Assembly: GCF_002906255.1 (NCBI RefSeq)
Contig: NZ_POTC01000005.1
Location: forward strand, 1 to 64,000
Direction of reading: 5' to 3'
DNA from: Novacetimonas maltaceti
Lineage (GTDB): Bacteria; Pseudomonadota; Alphaproteobacteria; Acetobacterales; Acetobacteraceae
Length of the DNA stretch: 64,000 nucleotides
Made by a program: the position numbers and the translations under genes. This document shows, one piece after another, positions 45,001-53,973 of this stretch. The notes under the pieces were generated by a model. The model did no database searches and was not told the DNA's origin. It was given only the letters and a program-made list of their open reading frames with translations. Each line of letters opens with the position of its first letter. Positions within the stretch are counted from its first letter, which is position 1.

Positions 45001-45714
45001 GTGACCGTCCTGACCCCGGCCTCCAGTCTTGTCCCGGAAACGGACAGCCCGATGATCATCGCCCTGCCCAAGGGCCGCATCCTCAAGGCCGCGACACCGC
45101 TGCTGAAGGCGGCGGGCATCGTCCCCGGCCCCGATTTCACCGATGACCGCAGCCGCCTGCTGCGCTTTACCACCAATGACCCGCAGATCGACGTGGTGCG
45201 CGTGCGCTCCTTCGACGTGGCGACGTTCGTGGCATTCGGCGGCGCGCAGGTGGGGCTGTGCGGGGCCGATGTGCTGATGGAATTCGACTATCCCGAAATC
45301 TATGCGCCGCTCGACCTTGGCATCGGCGGGTGCCGCATCTCCATCGCGCAACCGCGTGGCAGCACCCTGTCGGACGATCCCGCGCGCTGGTCGCAGGTGC
45401 GCGTCGCGACCAAATACCCCTCCATCACACGGCGGCATTTCGCGGCACAGGGGATCAACGCCGATATCGTGCACCTGCACGGGGCGATGGAACTTGCGCC
45501 GGTGCTGGGGCTGTCGCACCTGATCGTGGACCTTGTGGACACGGGTTCCACCCTGCGGGCGAACGGACTGGAAGAAGTGCGCACCATCACACATGTCACC
45601 AGCCGCCTGATCGTCAACCGCACGGCGTTCAAGACGCAACCCGAACGCATCGGGGGCATCATCAACCGTTTCCGCCAGGCCCTTGCGTCCGGCACGACAC
45701 AGACCGAGGGATAA
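45001..45714 (+). CDS. hisG: ATP phosphoribosyltransferase, short form
   Basis: HisG catalyses the first step of histidine synthesis. At 237 residues, without the C-terminal regulatory domain, it is the short form that normally needs HisZ, which is not in the window. Motifs include IALPKGRILKAATPLL, LCGADVLMEFD, TKYPSITRRHF and the PRPP loop DLVDTGSTLRANG. The GTG start at 45001 has GGAG six bases upstream; an in-frame ATG at 45052 is an alternative. Confidence 0.94.
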   Translation: MTVLTPASSLVPETDSPMIIALPKGRILKAATPLLKAAGIVPGPDFTDDRSRLLRFTTNDPQIDVVRVRSFDVATFVAFGGAQVGLCGADVLMEFDYPEIYAPLDLGIGGCRISIAQPRGSTLSDDPARWSQVRVATKYPSITRRHFAAQGINADIVHLHGAMELAPVLGLSHLIVDLVDTGSTLRANGLEEVRTITHVTSRLIVNRTAFKTQPERIGGIINRFRQALASGTTQTEG

Positions 45715-45721
45715 GCCGGCC

Positions 45722-47035
45722 ATGAAGCGCCTGAGTACCAGCAGCCCCGATTTCGACACCGCATTCGCACAACTGCTGGCGGACCGCGACAGCGACACGG
45801 CGCGCGTCGATGGCCCGGTGACCGAGATCCTCGCCGCCGTGCGCCGTGATGGCGATACGGCGCTGTGTGACTTCACCCGCCGCTTCGACCGCATGGACGT
45901 CACCCCCGATCGCCTGCGGATCACGGATGCGGAAATCGACGCCGCCTGCGCCGAGGTCTCGCTGTCGCTGCATGCCGCACTCGACGTCGCGGCGACGCGC
46001 ATCGAATCCTTCCACCGCGCGCAGATGCCCGGCGACCTGCGCTATGTCGATGCGCAGGGGGTGACGCTGGGCATGCGCTGGACGCCGCTTGATGCGGTGG
46101 GGCTGTACGTGCCGGGCGGGACGGCGGCGTATCCGTCCTCCGTCCTGATGAACGCCCTGCCCGCGCGGGTGGCGGGCGTGCAGCGCCTGGCGATGTGCGT
46201 GCCGACGCCCGATGGCGTGCTCAACCCGCTGGTGCTGGCCGCCGCCCGCCGCGCCGGCGTGACCGAGATCTATCGCGTGGGTGGCGCGCAGGCGGTCGGC
46301 GCGCTGGCCTATGGCACGGCAACCATCGCGCCGGTCGATCGCGTGGTCGGGCCGGGCAATGCCTATGTCGCCGAAGCCAAGCGGCAGGTGTTCGGCCGCG
46401 TGGGAATCGACAGCATCGCAGGGCCATCCGAAATCGTGATCGTCGCGGCCGACGCCAACGACCCGCGCGCCCTGGCCCTGGACCTGCTGGCGCAGGCGGA
46501 ACATGACCCGATGGCGCAGGCGGTGCTGATCACGCCCGATGCCACGCTGGCGCAGGCGGTGCAGGACGCGGTGGAAGCCGAACTGAAGACGCTGCCGCGC
46601 GCGCAGATCGCCCGCGCAAGCTGGGACGCGCACGGGGCGATCATCACCGTGCGCACCCTTGACGAGGCGGTGGAACTGGTCAACCGCATCGCGCCGGAGC
46701 ATCTGGAACTGGTGATGGACGACCCGCAACCGGTGTTCGACAAGGTGCGGCATGCGGGCGCGATCTTCCTTGGGCGTTATTGCCCCGAGGCGATCGGCGA
46801 TTATGTCGGCGGCCCGAACCATGTCCTGCCGACAAGCTCCACCGCGCGTTTCGCGTCGGGCCTGTCGGTGTTCGACTTCCTCAAGCGCACGACCTTCATC
46901 GACGCCAAGGCGGAATCCCTGCGTGAAATCGGGCCGGCCGCCGTGGCGCTGGCGCGGGCCGAAGGGCTGGACGCGCACGCCATGAGCGTGTCCGTCCGGC
47001 TGGATGATCTGGCGCGCGGGTCGGGTAAAGCTTGA
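45722..47035 (+). CDS. hisD: Histidinol dehydrogenase
   Basis: HisD performs the last two oxidations of histidine synthesis using NAD and zinc. Diagnostic segments are YVPGGTAAYPSSVLMN, VGPGNAYVAEAKRQVFG, GPSEIVIVAD-like, AQAEHDPMAQAVL, and the histidines in APEHLELV and YVGGPNHVLPT. The start is 8 bases after the hisG stop, so the two are one operon. Confidence 0.96.
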   Translation: MKRLSTSSPDFDTAFAQLLADRDSDTARVDGPVTEILAAVRRDGDTALCDFTRRFDRMDVTPDRLRITDAEIDAACAEVSLSLHAALDVAATRIESFHRAQMPGDLRYVDAQGVTLGMRWTPLDAVGLYVPGGTAAYPSSVLMNALPARVAGVQRLAMCVPTPDGVLNPLVLAAARRAGVTEIYRVGGAQAVGALAYGTATIAPVDRVVGPGNAYVAEAKRQVFGRVGIDSIAGPSEIVIVAADANDPRALALDLLAQAEHDPMAQAVLITPDATLAQAVQDAVEAELKTLPRAQIARASWDAHGAIITVRTLDEAVELVNRIAPEHLELVMDDPQPVFDKVRHAGAIFLGRYCPEAIGDYVGGPNHVLPTSSTARFASGLSVFDFLKRTTFIDAKAESLREIGPAAVALARAEGLDAHAMSVSVRLDDLARGSGKA

Positions 47036-47157
47036 CCATGGGGGAACAATCCCCACATATCCACCCTTGTATTCCTGTCGGCGCGATGCGGAAATTTCTT
47101 CCGCGTCGCGCTTGGCCTTTTTTTCACCCCACCCAACCAACATGATTGAAGGATAAG

Positions 47158-47376
47158 ATGTCCAAGGAAGACATGATCGAATTCAGCGGCACGGTGACCG
47201 AGCTGCTTCCCAACGCCATGTTCCGCGTCAAGCTGGATAACGAACACATGATCCTGGCGCATACCAGCGGCAAGATGCGCAAGAACCGCATCCGCGTGCT
47301 GGCGGGCGACCGCGTGAACGTGGAAATGACCCCCTATGACCTGAGCAAGGGTCGCATCACGTTCCGCTTCAAATAA
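47158..47376 (+). CDS. infA: Translation initiation factor IF-1
   Basis: This 72-residue OB-fold protein blocks the ribosomal A site during initiation. The sequence [20 protein letters not shown]...RITFRFK is canonical. AAGGA four bases before the ATG at 47158 sets the start, rather than the in-frame ATG at 47146. Confidence 0.97.
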   Translation: MSKEDMIEFSGTVTELLPNAMFRVKLDNEHMILAHTSGKMRKNRIRVLAGDRVNVEMTPYDLSKGRITFRFK

Positions 47377-47392
47377 GACGGATCGCCCGATC

Positions 47393-48022
47393 ATGACCCG
47401 GACACCCGGTTCCTCCGTCACGGGAACGGGCGCGCAGCTTGTTCTTGCCTCTGCCTCTCCCCGGCGTCTTGATCTCTTGCGACAGGTCGGGGTGCATCCC
47501 GACCAGGTCATCGCCGCCGATATCGATGAAAGCCCCGCGCCGGGGGAACTGCCCCGTGCCTATGCGCTGCGCATGGCCGATACGAAGGCGCGCGCCGTTG
47601 CCGCCACCCTCGATATCCCCGCGCTGGTGATCGGGGCCGACACGGTGGTTGCCGCCGGTCGGCGCATCCTGCCCAAGGCGGAAGACGAGGCCTGCGCACG
47701 CGCCTGCCTGTCGCTGCTGTCGGGGCGGCGGCATACGGTGCTGACCGCCGTGACGCTGCAGCCGAGTGCCGCATGGGCAAAAGGCCGCGCGGCCACGCGC
47801 ATCGTCTCCAGCACGGTTGCATTTTCACGCATGACCCCTGCGCAGATTGACGCGCTGATCGCGGCGGGGGACTGGCGAGGCAAGGCGGGTGGCTATGCCA
47901 TCCAGGGGATGGCTGCGGCCTTCGTGCGTTTCCTGTCCGGCAGCTATTCCGGCGTGGTCGGCCTGCCCCTGTTCGAGGTCGCGCAGATGCTGCGCGGGCA
48001 GGACGGGGACTGGATTGCGTGA
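47393..48022 (+). CDS. maf: Maf-family nucleoside triphosphate pyrophosphatase
   Basis: Maf proteins hydrolyse non-canonical or modified nucleotides (dTTP/UTP type). The family opening LVLASASPRRLDLLRQVG, the base-loop ADTVV, and the closing GKAGGYAIQGMAAAFV are intact. The 209-residue gene lies directly after infA, and its stop overlaps the next start as GTGA. Confidence 0.93.
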   Translation: MTRTPGSSVTGTGAQLVLASASPRRLDLLRQVGVHPDQVIAADIDESPAPGELPRAYALRMADTKARAVAATLDIPALVIGADTVVAAGRRILPKAEDEACARACLSLLSGRRHTVLTAVTLQPSAAWAKGRAATRIVSSTVAFSRMTPAQIDALIAAGDWRGKAGGYAIQGMAAAFVRFLSGSYSGVVGLPLFEVAQMLRGQDGDWIA

Positions 48023-49128
48023 GCATGCTGATTCGCGTGGCCAGCGGGCCGGGGGAATTGCGGGTCGCGCTGACGGATGGCGAACGGCTGCTGGATTACG
48101 CGCTGTGGCGGCCTGACCTGCCCGATGGGGTGGGCGACCTGTATCGCGGCCGCGTAAATGCCCATGTGCCCGCGCTTGGGGGCACCTTCATTGACCTTAC
48201 CGACGGGCAGACGGGATTCCTGCCCGATTCCGAAGGCTGCGGCCCCATGACGCAGGGGACCGCCCTGCTGGTGCGCGTCAGCCGCAGCGCGCAGGGCGGC
48301 AAGGGCGTGCGGCTGAGCCTGCGCGGCATTGCCGAACCCCGCACGGACGGGCCGCCCGCGCTGCTGTCGCGCGGTCCCGGCCCGGTGGAGCGCATGGCCG
48401 CGCAATGGCCTGACGCCACGATCCTCATTGACGACCCGGCCGTGGGCGCGCGCCTGCCACAGGCGCTGCATGCCCGGATCGAACGCCAGCCGATGGCCTT
48501 CGACGCGGAGACGGAGATGATGGCCGAATCCCTGTCCGATCCGTCTGTCGCGCTGCCCGGTGGCATGTCCGCCACCATCACCCCCACCCCGGCCCTGATC
48601 GCCATCGACATGGATGGCGGGCATACCAGCATGGACCGCAGGCCCAAGCAGACGGCGCAGTTCGCGGCCAACCGCGCGGCGCTGCCGGACCTGCTGCACC
48701 AGTTGCGGCTGCGCAACCTGTCGGGGGCCATCGTCGTGGATGCGGCGGGCCTTGCGGTGCGCAAGCGCCGGGCGCTGGCCGAACCAATCACGCTGGCGCT
48801 GGCGGCGGATCCGCTGCGCCCGCGTTTCCTGGGCATCAGTGCGCTGGGACTGGCGGAAATCGTGCGCCCGCGCATCCATCCGCCCCTGCATGAGCTGCTC
48901 GACAGCGTGACGGGCCGCCTGCTGCGTTCCCTGCGCCAGCGGATGCGGGCCTGCCGGGGGCAACAGGCGCCAACGCCGGTCACATTGCATGCGGGGTGCG
49001 ATATCGTGCGCCTGATGCGGACCTTCCCCGCATGGGCGGAAGATTTCACGCGCCTGACGGGATGCCCCTTACGCATCGTCATCGCCCCCGACCTGCCACC
49101 TGCCGGATGGAGGTACGACCATGACTGA
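48019..49128 (+). CDS. rng: Ribonuclease E/G-family protein, short form
   Basis: The S1 domain (LYRGRVNAHVPALGGTFIDL) and RNase H-like catalytic core are recognisable: IAIDMDGG corresponds to the first metal-binding aspartate site and AIVVDAAGL to the second. The usual asparagine after the first aspartate (as in IDVNSG) is replaced, so activity may be altered. At 369 residues it is shorter than E. coli RNase G, as is common for the copy between maf and yacG in alphaproteobacteria. The start is a GTG overlapping maf; ATG at 48025 is an alternative. Confidence 0.85.
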   Translation: MSMLIRVASGPGELRVALTDGERLLDYALWRPDLPDGVGDLYRGRVNAHVPALGGTFIDLTDGQTGFLPDSEGCGPMTQGTALLVRVSRSAQGGKGVRLSLRGIAEPRTDGPPALLSRGPGPVERMAAQWPDATILIDDPAVGARLPQALHARIERQPMAFDAETEMMAESLSDPSVALPGGMSATITPTPALIAIDMDGGHTSMDRRPKQTAQFAANRAALPDLLHQLRLRNLSGAIVVDAAGLAVRKRRALAEPITLALAADPLRPRFLGISALGLAEIVRPRIHPPLHELLDSVTGRLLRSLRQRMRACRGQQAPTPVTLHAGCDIVRLMRTFPAWAEDFTRLTGCPLRIVIAPDLPPAGWRYDHD

Positions 49129-49327
49129 AGCCACCACACCGCCCCCCTGCCCTGTCTGCGGCAAGCCGATGGTGCAGGCCTATCGCCCGTTCTGTTCGCG
49201 CCGTTGCGCGGATATCGACCTTGGCCGCTGGTTCACGGGGCAATATCGCGTTCCCGCCGACAATGATTTCAACGATATGGATGAAAATCACACAAGACGG
49301 GTTGATCCCGACGAAGAGGTAGGGTAA
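49121..49327 (+). CDS. yacG: DNA gyrase inhibitor YacG
   Basis: This 68-residue protein has the four-cysteine zinc motif CPVCGKP...FCSRRCADIDLGRW typical of YacG, which binds and inhibits GyrB. It overlaps the RNase E/G gene by 8 bases, the usual maf-rng-yacG arrangement. Its C-terminus is acidic. Confidence 0.93.
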   Translation: MTEATTPPPCPVCGKPMVQAYRPFCSRRCADIDLGRWFTGQYRVPADNDFNDMDENHTRRVDPDEEVG

Positions 49328-49386
49328 AGCCTGCACATCGTCAGGGCGGTTCACCCCGCCCCGGCCTGCCGGACAACGGCTCCGGT

Positions 49387-49462
49387 GCCCAAGTAGCTCA
49401 GTTGGTAGAGCATGCGACTGAAAATCGCAGTGTCGGTGGTTCGATCCCGCCCTTGGGCACCA
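49387..49462 (+). tRNA. tRNA-Phe (GAA)
   Basis: A full cloverleaf of 76 bases: acceptor GCCCAAG pairs with CTTGGGC, the D arm is GCTCAGTTGGTAGAGC, the anticodon arm GCGACTGAAAATCGC carries GAA, and the T arm holds GGTTCGATCC. The 3' CCA is encoded. Confidence 0.97.
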
Positions 49463-49500
49463 TTTCATTTCCTGAAAACATGAAATATTGCGCAGCCATA

Positions 49501-49515
49501 CGGAACAATGTTCCG
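49501..49515. terminator. Hairpin downstream of tRNA-Phe
   Basis: CGGAACA-A-TGTTCCG is a perfect dyad about 40 bases past the tRNA. It may mark the end of the tRNA transcript; no T run follows. Confidence 0.4.
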
Positions 49516-49538
49516 TCATGTCCTGATTGAATCGCCAG

Positions 49539-49616
49539 AAAGTTTTTGGTGAAGCTTTTTCCAAAAAGCTTCAGAAGACGCCGCCTTTTAAAAAAGCGCC
49601 CCCGAAAACTTTTATC
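49539..49616 (+). repeat. Three-stem intergenic repeat, copy 4
   Basis: It opens with AAAGTTTTTGGTGAAGC and closes with CCGAAAACTTTTATC. The first hairpin (GAAGCTTTTTCCAAAAAGCTTC) is intact, while the second (CCGCCTTTTAAAAAAGCG) is shortened, so this copy is partly eroded. It lies between tRNA-Phe and a convergent gene. Confidence 0.88.
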
Positions 49617-49624
49617 TTTTTATC

Positions 49625-50209
49625 CTAGCGGAAATCCGCCCTGTATTTCTGCACTGCCGCCTGAGCGCAGGCCTCATCCTTCTCCCCGCCCGGCGCACCG
49701 GACACCCCGATACCGCCAAGCACGCTATTATCCGACGCCCTGCGCAGGGTAACGCCGCCCGGCACGAACAGCACTTCGGGAATGGTATTGAGCGCCCCGT
49801 TCGCAGGCCCTGTCACCTTCGCCGCGATCAGTTCGCTGGTGGTGTTCATGTTGAACGCCAGTCCATAGGAATAGGCGGTATAGGCCTTGCGGTAGGAGAC
49901 CGACAGCGATTGCAGCGGCACGCTGTCCCCCTTGATGACGGCCTGCTGGTGGCCGGTCGTATCGACCACGGTGGCGGTGACGGAATATCCCTGCGCCGCG
50001 CAGGCCCGCACGGCCTCAGTCGCGAGTTGCCCTGCCATGGCCCAGTCGAGCTTCTGCATGGTGACGATATGCCCTGCGGCATGGCCACCCCCAGCACGCC
50101 CGTCCGGGGATTGCGCAACGGCCGCATGCGCCACCGTGACGGCCATGAAGGCCCCAAGGACCACACCCCGCGCAATCCGCCCGCATGACTGTCCCATCCG
50201 GCCATCCAT
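49625..50209 (-). CDS. GlcG/HbpS-family (DUF336) exported protein
   Basis: After a signal peptide (RIARGVVLGAFMAVTVAHAAVAQ) the protein carries a GlcG/HbpS domain with GYSVTATVVDTTGHQQAVIKGD, SYRKAYTAYSYG and a C-terminal GGVTLRRASDNSVLGGIGVSGAPGGEKDEACAQAA, all family hallmarks. Members bind heme or small cofactors and some act as redox-linked sensors. Several in-frame ATGs (50233, 50209, 50197) are possible starts. A heme-sensing phosphodiesterase lies immediately upstream, but a terminator separates them. Confidence 0.82.
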   Translation of the reverse strand: MDGRMGQSCGRIARGVVLGAFMAVTVAHAAVAQSPDGRAGGGHAAGHIVTMQKLDWAMAGQLATEAVRACAAQGYSVTATVVDTTGHQQAVIKGDSVPLQSLSVSYRKAYTAYSYGLAFNMNTTSELIAAKVTGPANGALNTIPEVLFVPGGVTLRRASDNSVLGGIGVSGAPGGEKDEACAQAAVQKYRADFR

Positions 50210-50319
50210 CCCCTGCTGAACACCTGCCGCCATCATGTCGGAGCGCACGTGCGTCCCACAACAGGAAAGACGGCCGCGCACATAATAGTGCACCGCCGTC
50301 CCCAAGCGCCCCCAGACGC

Positions 50320-50380
50320 AAAAAACGCCATGCCATACCATCCTTCCCCATGATCGGGGTGCGGATGGCACGGCATGGCG
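50320..50380 (-). terminator. Rho-independent terminator for the phosphodiesterase gene
   Basis: Read on the minus strand, an imperfect long stem (outer arms CGCCATGCC and GGCATGGCG at 50372-50380 and 50326-50334, with an inner CCATCC/GGATGG) is followed by six T. It is placed to stop transcription from the gene ending at 50450. Confidence 0.75.
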
Positions 50381-50449
50381 CATCGCAAAGGCGCCGTTCA
50401 ACACCCGCCCCGCCCTCCTGCCGGATGGGCGGGGCAAGCCTGCACCCCC

Positions 50450-52639
50450 TCAGGTCGCGCGGGCGCGCACCCACTCTGCCACGCCTTCGGGCGGCATCGG
50501 GCGGGCGAACAGGTAGCCCTGCATGACGTCACAGTTCAGGTTCTTGAGCATGTCGCGCTGCTTCTCGGTTTCCACGCCTTCGGTCACGACCGTCATGCCA
50601 AGGCGCGAACCGATGCCGATGACCGCCGTCGTCACCGCCTGGGCATTCGCATCATGGTCGAGGTTCATGATGAAGCTGCGGTCGATCTTGATCTCGCTCA
50701 GCGGCAGGCGCGTCAGGCGCGACAGCGAGGAATAGCCCGTGCCGAAATCATCCATCGACAGGCCGATGCCAAGGTTGCGGATCGCCTGCAGGACGCTCAT
50801 CGTCTCTTCATTTTCCTCCATCATGACGCTTTCGGTGATTTCCACCGTCAGGCGCTCCGCCGGGAGGCCATGGTCACGCAGCAGGCTGGACAGGTATTCC
50901 GGCAGCAGGCGGTCGCGGAAATGCCCGGCGGACAGGTTGACCGCCATGGTCGGCACATGGATGCCTTCGCGGTCCCACATCGTCATCTGGCGCACGGCCT
51001 TTTCCAGCGACCATTTGCCGATCGCCTCGATCTGTCCGGTTTCCTCCGCCACCGCGATGAAGCGGGAGGGATAGATGTTGCCCAGCGTGGGATGGTTCCA
51101 GCGCGACAGCGCCTCCACCCCGTAGATCATGCCCGTGCTGGATTCCACCTGCGGCTGGTAATGCAGCGTCAGCAGGCCATCGGCGATGGATTCACGCAGC
51201 GCAAGGCCCAGCACAAGGCGGTCCTGCGCGGCCTTGTTGTCCTCGCTGGAGGCGACGCGGAACGTGCCCGGCCCCTGCTTCTTTGCGTTGCGCATCGCCT
51301 GTTCGGCGTAACTGAGCAGCGATTCCCCGTCCGGCCCGTGTTCCGGATACTGGCTGATGCCGATCCCCACGGTCCCGACGATCTGGTTGCCCGCGATCTC
51401 GATGGGTTCGCGCATGCAGTCCATGATCTTGCGCGCGAAATCGGCCACCGTCTCTTCGGTGACATTGGGGACGATGATGATGAATTCGTTCGCGCCCGAC
51501 CGGCTGAGGATATAGTTGCTGCGCGACAGCCGCTTGAGGCGTTCGGCCACGGCCTTGAGGAACCCGTCGCCATGCACATGGCCCAGCGCGTCGTTGATGT
51601 CGCGGAAACGGTCCACGTCGATCATGTACACCGCAAAGCGGCTTTCATTGGGGGACGTGATCATCGTCCTGAGCATCCGGTGGGCCACCGAACGGTTCAG
51701 GAAGCCGGTCACCGGGTCATAGTTCGACAGTTGCGAGATATGCTGCCGGGCCTCGTGCTGTTCGATCACAAGGCCGCAGAACGGCACGCAGCCTTCGACG
51801 ATCTTCTGCGGCCAGTTGCTCAGCTTGTGCTGGTTGCGCGAATACAGCGCAAAGATGCCAAGCGAGCGCCCCTTGCGGTTCTTGATCGCCAGCGCCCAGC
51901 ATGAATGCAGCCCCAGCGACGCCCCAAGGGCAAGGTAGCTGTCCCACACGATGGTCGTGGCTTCCGCCGGGTCGGAATCCAGCGCATGCAGGTCGGCCTG
52001 CGTAAGGGTCAGCCGTTCCAGCGCCAGCGCGAAGCGCCGCGGCAGGCCGGGACCGGAGAGGATCTGCAGGCGGTTTTCCTCATCAAGGAGGATCAGCACC
52101 GCGATCGTGTTGGGAACGAATCCCTCGACCTCCTGGCAGATCATGTCCGCCACGTCCTGGATCATGGTATCGCCCGACAGGGCATGGAAGACGCTGTTCT
52201 GCAGGTCGAGCAGCCGCTTGCGATGCCCTTCCTCCGTCACGCCCTTCATGAACGCCATGTAGTAGCGCTTCTTTTCCGGCCCGATCAGCGCGGTCGAAAT
52301 CGACAGTTCGCCGGAGATGTAATCCCCGGCCTTGCTTTCGAACGTGACCTCACGCGATGTGCCGACGATCTTGTTGATGCCCGTCTTGCGGTTGGCATCA
52401 ATATAGCTGTCATGTTCCTGGCGGTAGATACTGGGCACGAGGCAGCTGACGTTCCTGCCCAGCACCTCTTCCTTGGAATAGCCCCAGAGATGTTCCGCTG
52501 CTGTATTGAAGAAGACGATGATGTTCTTGTCATCAATGATAACGACACCATCCGAGGCCTGTTCCAGCAGGTCGAGGCCAATACCGGAATCCATCGGCAG
52601 CAGGGAAGAAGACACGGGTTTTGTATCGATCTCATTCAT
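50450..52639 (-). CDS. Heme-PAS oxygen-sensing c-di-GMP phosphodiesterase (PAS-GAF-GGDEF-EAL)
   Basis: Order: PAS domain (about 20-140), GAF-like domain (about 150-300), GGDEF (about 305-460), EAL (about 475-725). The PAS domain has EHDSYI with His76 where FixL binds heme, and Arg96 exactly 20 residues later, the position of the FixL oxygen-sensing arginine. The GGDEF motif is degenerate (SGANEF, 381-386), so cyclase activity is unlikely; the EAL domain is intact (E509-A-L, DDFGTG 630-635). The protein is thus like AxPDEA1/DosP, which hydrolyses c-di-GMP under oxygen control and so sets cellulose synthesis. Family knowledge supplies that role; the substrate and ligand here are inferred. Confidence 0.93.
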   Translation of the reverse strand: MNEIDTKPVSSSLLPMDSGIGLDLLEQASDGVVIIDDKNIIVFFNTAAEHLWGYSKEEVLGRNVSCLVPSIYRQEHDSYIDANRKTGINKIVGTSREVTFESKAGDYISGELSISTALIGPEKKRYYMAFMKGVTEEGHRKRLLDLQNSVFHALSGDTMIQDVADMICQEVEGFVPNTIAVLILLDEENRLQILSGPGLPRRFALALERLTLTQADLHALDSDPAEATTIVWDSYLALGASLGLHSCWALAIKNRKGRSLGIFALYSRNQHKLSNWPQKIVEGCVPFCGLVIEQHEARQHISQLSNYDPVTGFLNRSVAHRMLRTMITSPNESRFAVYMIDVDRFRDINDALGHVHGDGFLKAVAERLKRLSRSNYILSRSGANEFIIIVPNVTEETVADFARKIMDCMREPIEIAGNQIVGTVGIGISQYPEHGPDGESLLSYAEQAMRNAKKQGPGTFRVASSEDNKAAQDRLVLGLALRESIADGLLTLHYQPQVESSTGMIYGVEALSRWNHPTLGNIYPSRFIAVAEETGQIEAIGKWSLEKAVRQMTMWDREGIHVPTMAVNLSAGHFRDRLLPEYLSSLLRDHGLPAERLTVEITESVMMEENEETMSVLQAIRNLGIGLSMDDFGTGYSSLSRLTRLPLSEIKIDRSFIMNLDHDANAQAVTTAVIGIGSRLGMTVVTEGVETEKQRDMLKNLNCDVMQGYLFARPMPPEGVAEWVRARAT

Positions 52640-53387
52640 GGGGTCATGGGTCCACAGTCATCAACAGATCAGGAAATAACGGCGTATCGGACATCAGGAC
52701 CTGACAGGACACCCCCATACGGGAGGGGCCATGCAACGGGGGCAGGCCTGCTGGTTACCGAAACATTATTTCAGGGCGGTTCAGGGAATACCGCATCACC
52801 CCTGCCTTGGGACGGCGATATTCAGGATATTCATGCTATCTTGTTGTATACTACTTTCATACGTTTCTAAAAATGAAGTATACATGCAAATACAAGGCCA
52901 TAGGATACCTGTCTTGTGTTTCACGATTTATTAATGAAATTACGAGAGTGTTGCAAGGGTAAAGATACATATCTGATGCAATTAAATTGGCCCGCGGCCA
53001 TTCCAGACCCGGCATGCCAACTGGGCCAGGCTTTCATTTTCCCCTATGATTTCAATGACATGCCAATATATTTAATCAAACATACCAGCCAGTGTCCTTC
53101 CTGTCCGGCTTCCCTGAAGATCACTTCAGTTTTTGTTTAAATTGCGACTTCCTCGCCCTGTTTTGCACATATTTTGTACACTGCGGAACAGTTTGCGTCA
53201 TGATTTCATGGATTGGTACCCGATACATAAGAATAATATCCTATATATTCATCAATATTTCCACTTTACCTGCTTCCGCTTGCAGGAATTAAATCCTACG
53301 CATGACAGGGATGCGCCATGCTCGAAACCTCATGCCCCGCCATGAAGCCCGTCATGGCGGAACAGCTGATTAAAAGTACGTAACCTT
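52640..53387. other. Gene-free AT-rich stretch
   Basis: About 750 bases lie between the phosphodiesterase start and the cytochrome b561 stop, clearly richer in A/T from about 52830 onward. Short open frames (for example 52916-53140) have no ribosome-binding site and no recognisable product. A TATACT hexamer at 52847 could be a -10 box. An unannotated small RNA or the remnant of a lost insert are both possible. Confidence 0.5.
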
Positions 53388-53966
53388 TTACCCGGCCTGC
53401 CTGCGCGATGGCAGCATCCGCTGCAGTACCCCGTCATGGCAGATGACGGCATGGTATATGGCGGCCACCGCATGGAACGCCGCGACCACGATCAGGCCCC
53501 AGGCCAGCCAGTGATGGCACTGCCCGAAAATCCGCTGCACGCCGACGCCCATGTCCGCAAAGGGCGAATTGATCGGCACGCCGAATGCCACGACCGGCCG
53601 CCCCCGTGACCAGCGGAGCATGTAGCCCAACGCGATTTCCGCGCCCAGCATGACATACAGGAGCCAGTGCACCAGTCGCGCCAGGTGGTCGAGGGGGGTG
53701 CGCACGGGAAAGCGGATGGCCCGTCCCCCCGTCACCGCCCAGACGATGCGCGTCAGGAAGGTCGCGGCCAGCAGCACCCCGACCGAGGTGTGCGTCATGA
53801 TCATCGCCACCCGCACCTCGGTGCCACGCGGCATGAAGCCCCATGTTTCACCGAACGCGAACTGCACCAGCACCATCACCGCCGTCAGCCAGTGCAGCCA
53901 CCGTGTCTCCACACTGTAGCGGACGGGAAGCGGCCCCCCGGCGGGGGACACAGGGGATACGGGCAT
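53388..53966 (-). CDS. Cytochrome b561 family protein
   Basis: Four membrane helices carry heme-ligand histidines: RWLHWLTAVM, MTHTSVGVLL, LVHWLLYVML and CHHWLAWGLIV. This is the bacterial cytochrome b561 pattern (CybB-like), which moves electrons between ubiquinol and periplasmic acceptors such as superoxide. The 192-residue protein is complete. A small exported protein gene lies immediately upstream on the same strand. Confidence 0.9.
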   Translation of the reverse strand: MPVSPVSPAGGPLPVRYSVETRWLHWLTAVMVLVQFAFGETWGFMPRGTEVRVAMIMTHTSVGVLLAATFLTRIVWAVTGGRAIRFPVRTPLDHLARLVHWLLYVMLGAEIALGYMLRWSRGRPVVAFGVPINSPFADMGVGVQRIFGQCHHWLAWGLIVVAAFHAVAAIYHAVICHDGVLQRMLPSRRQAG

Positions 53967-53973
53967 CCGGACC

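Noticed and set aside
50375-51904. Open frame of 509 codons opposite the phosphodiesterase
   Set aside because: It is antisense to the EAL/GGDEF coding sequence.
52916-53140. Possible 74-residue ORF in the AT-rich gap
   Set aside because: It has no ribosome-binding site, no recognisable product, and lies in AT-rich DNA where short frames are expected.
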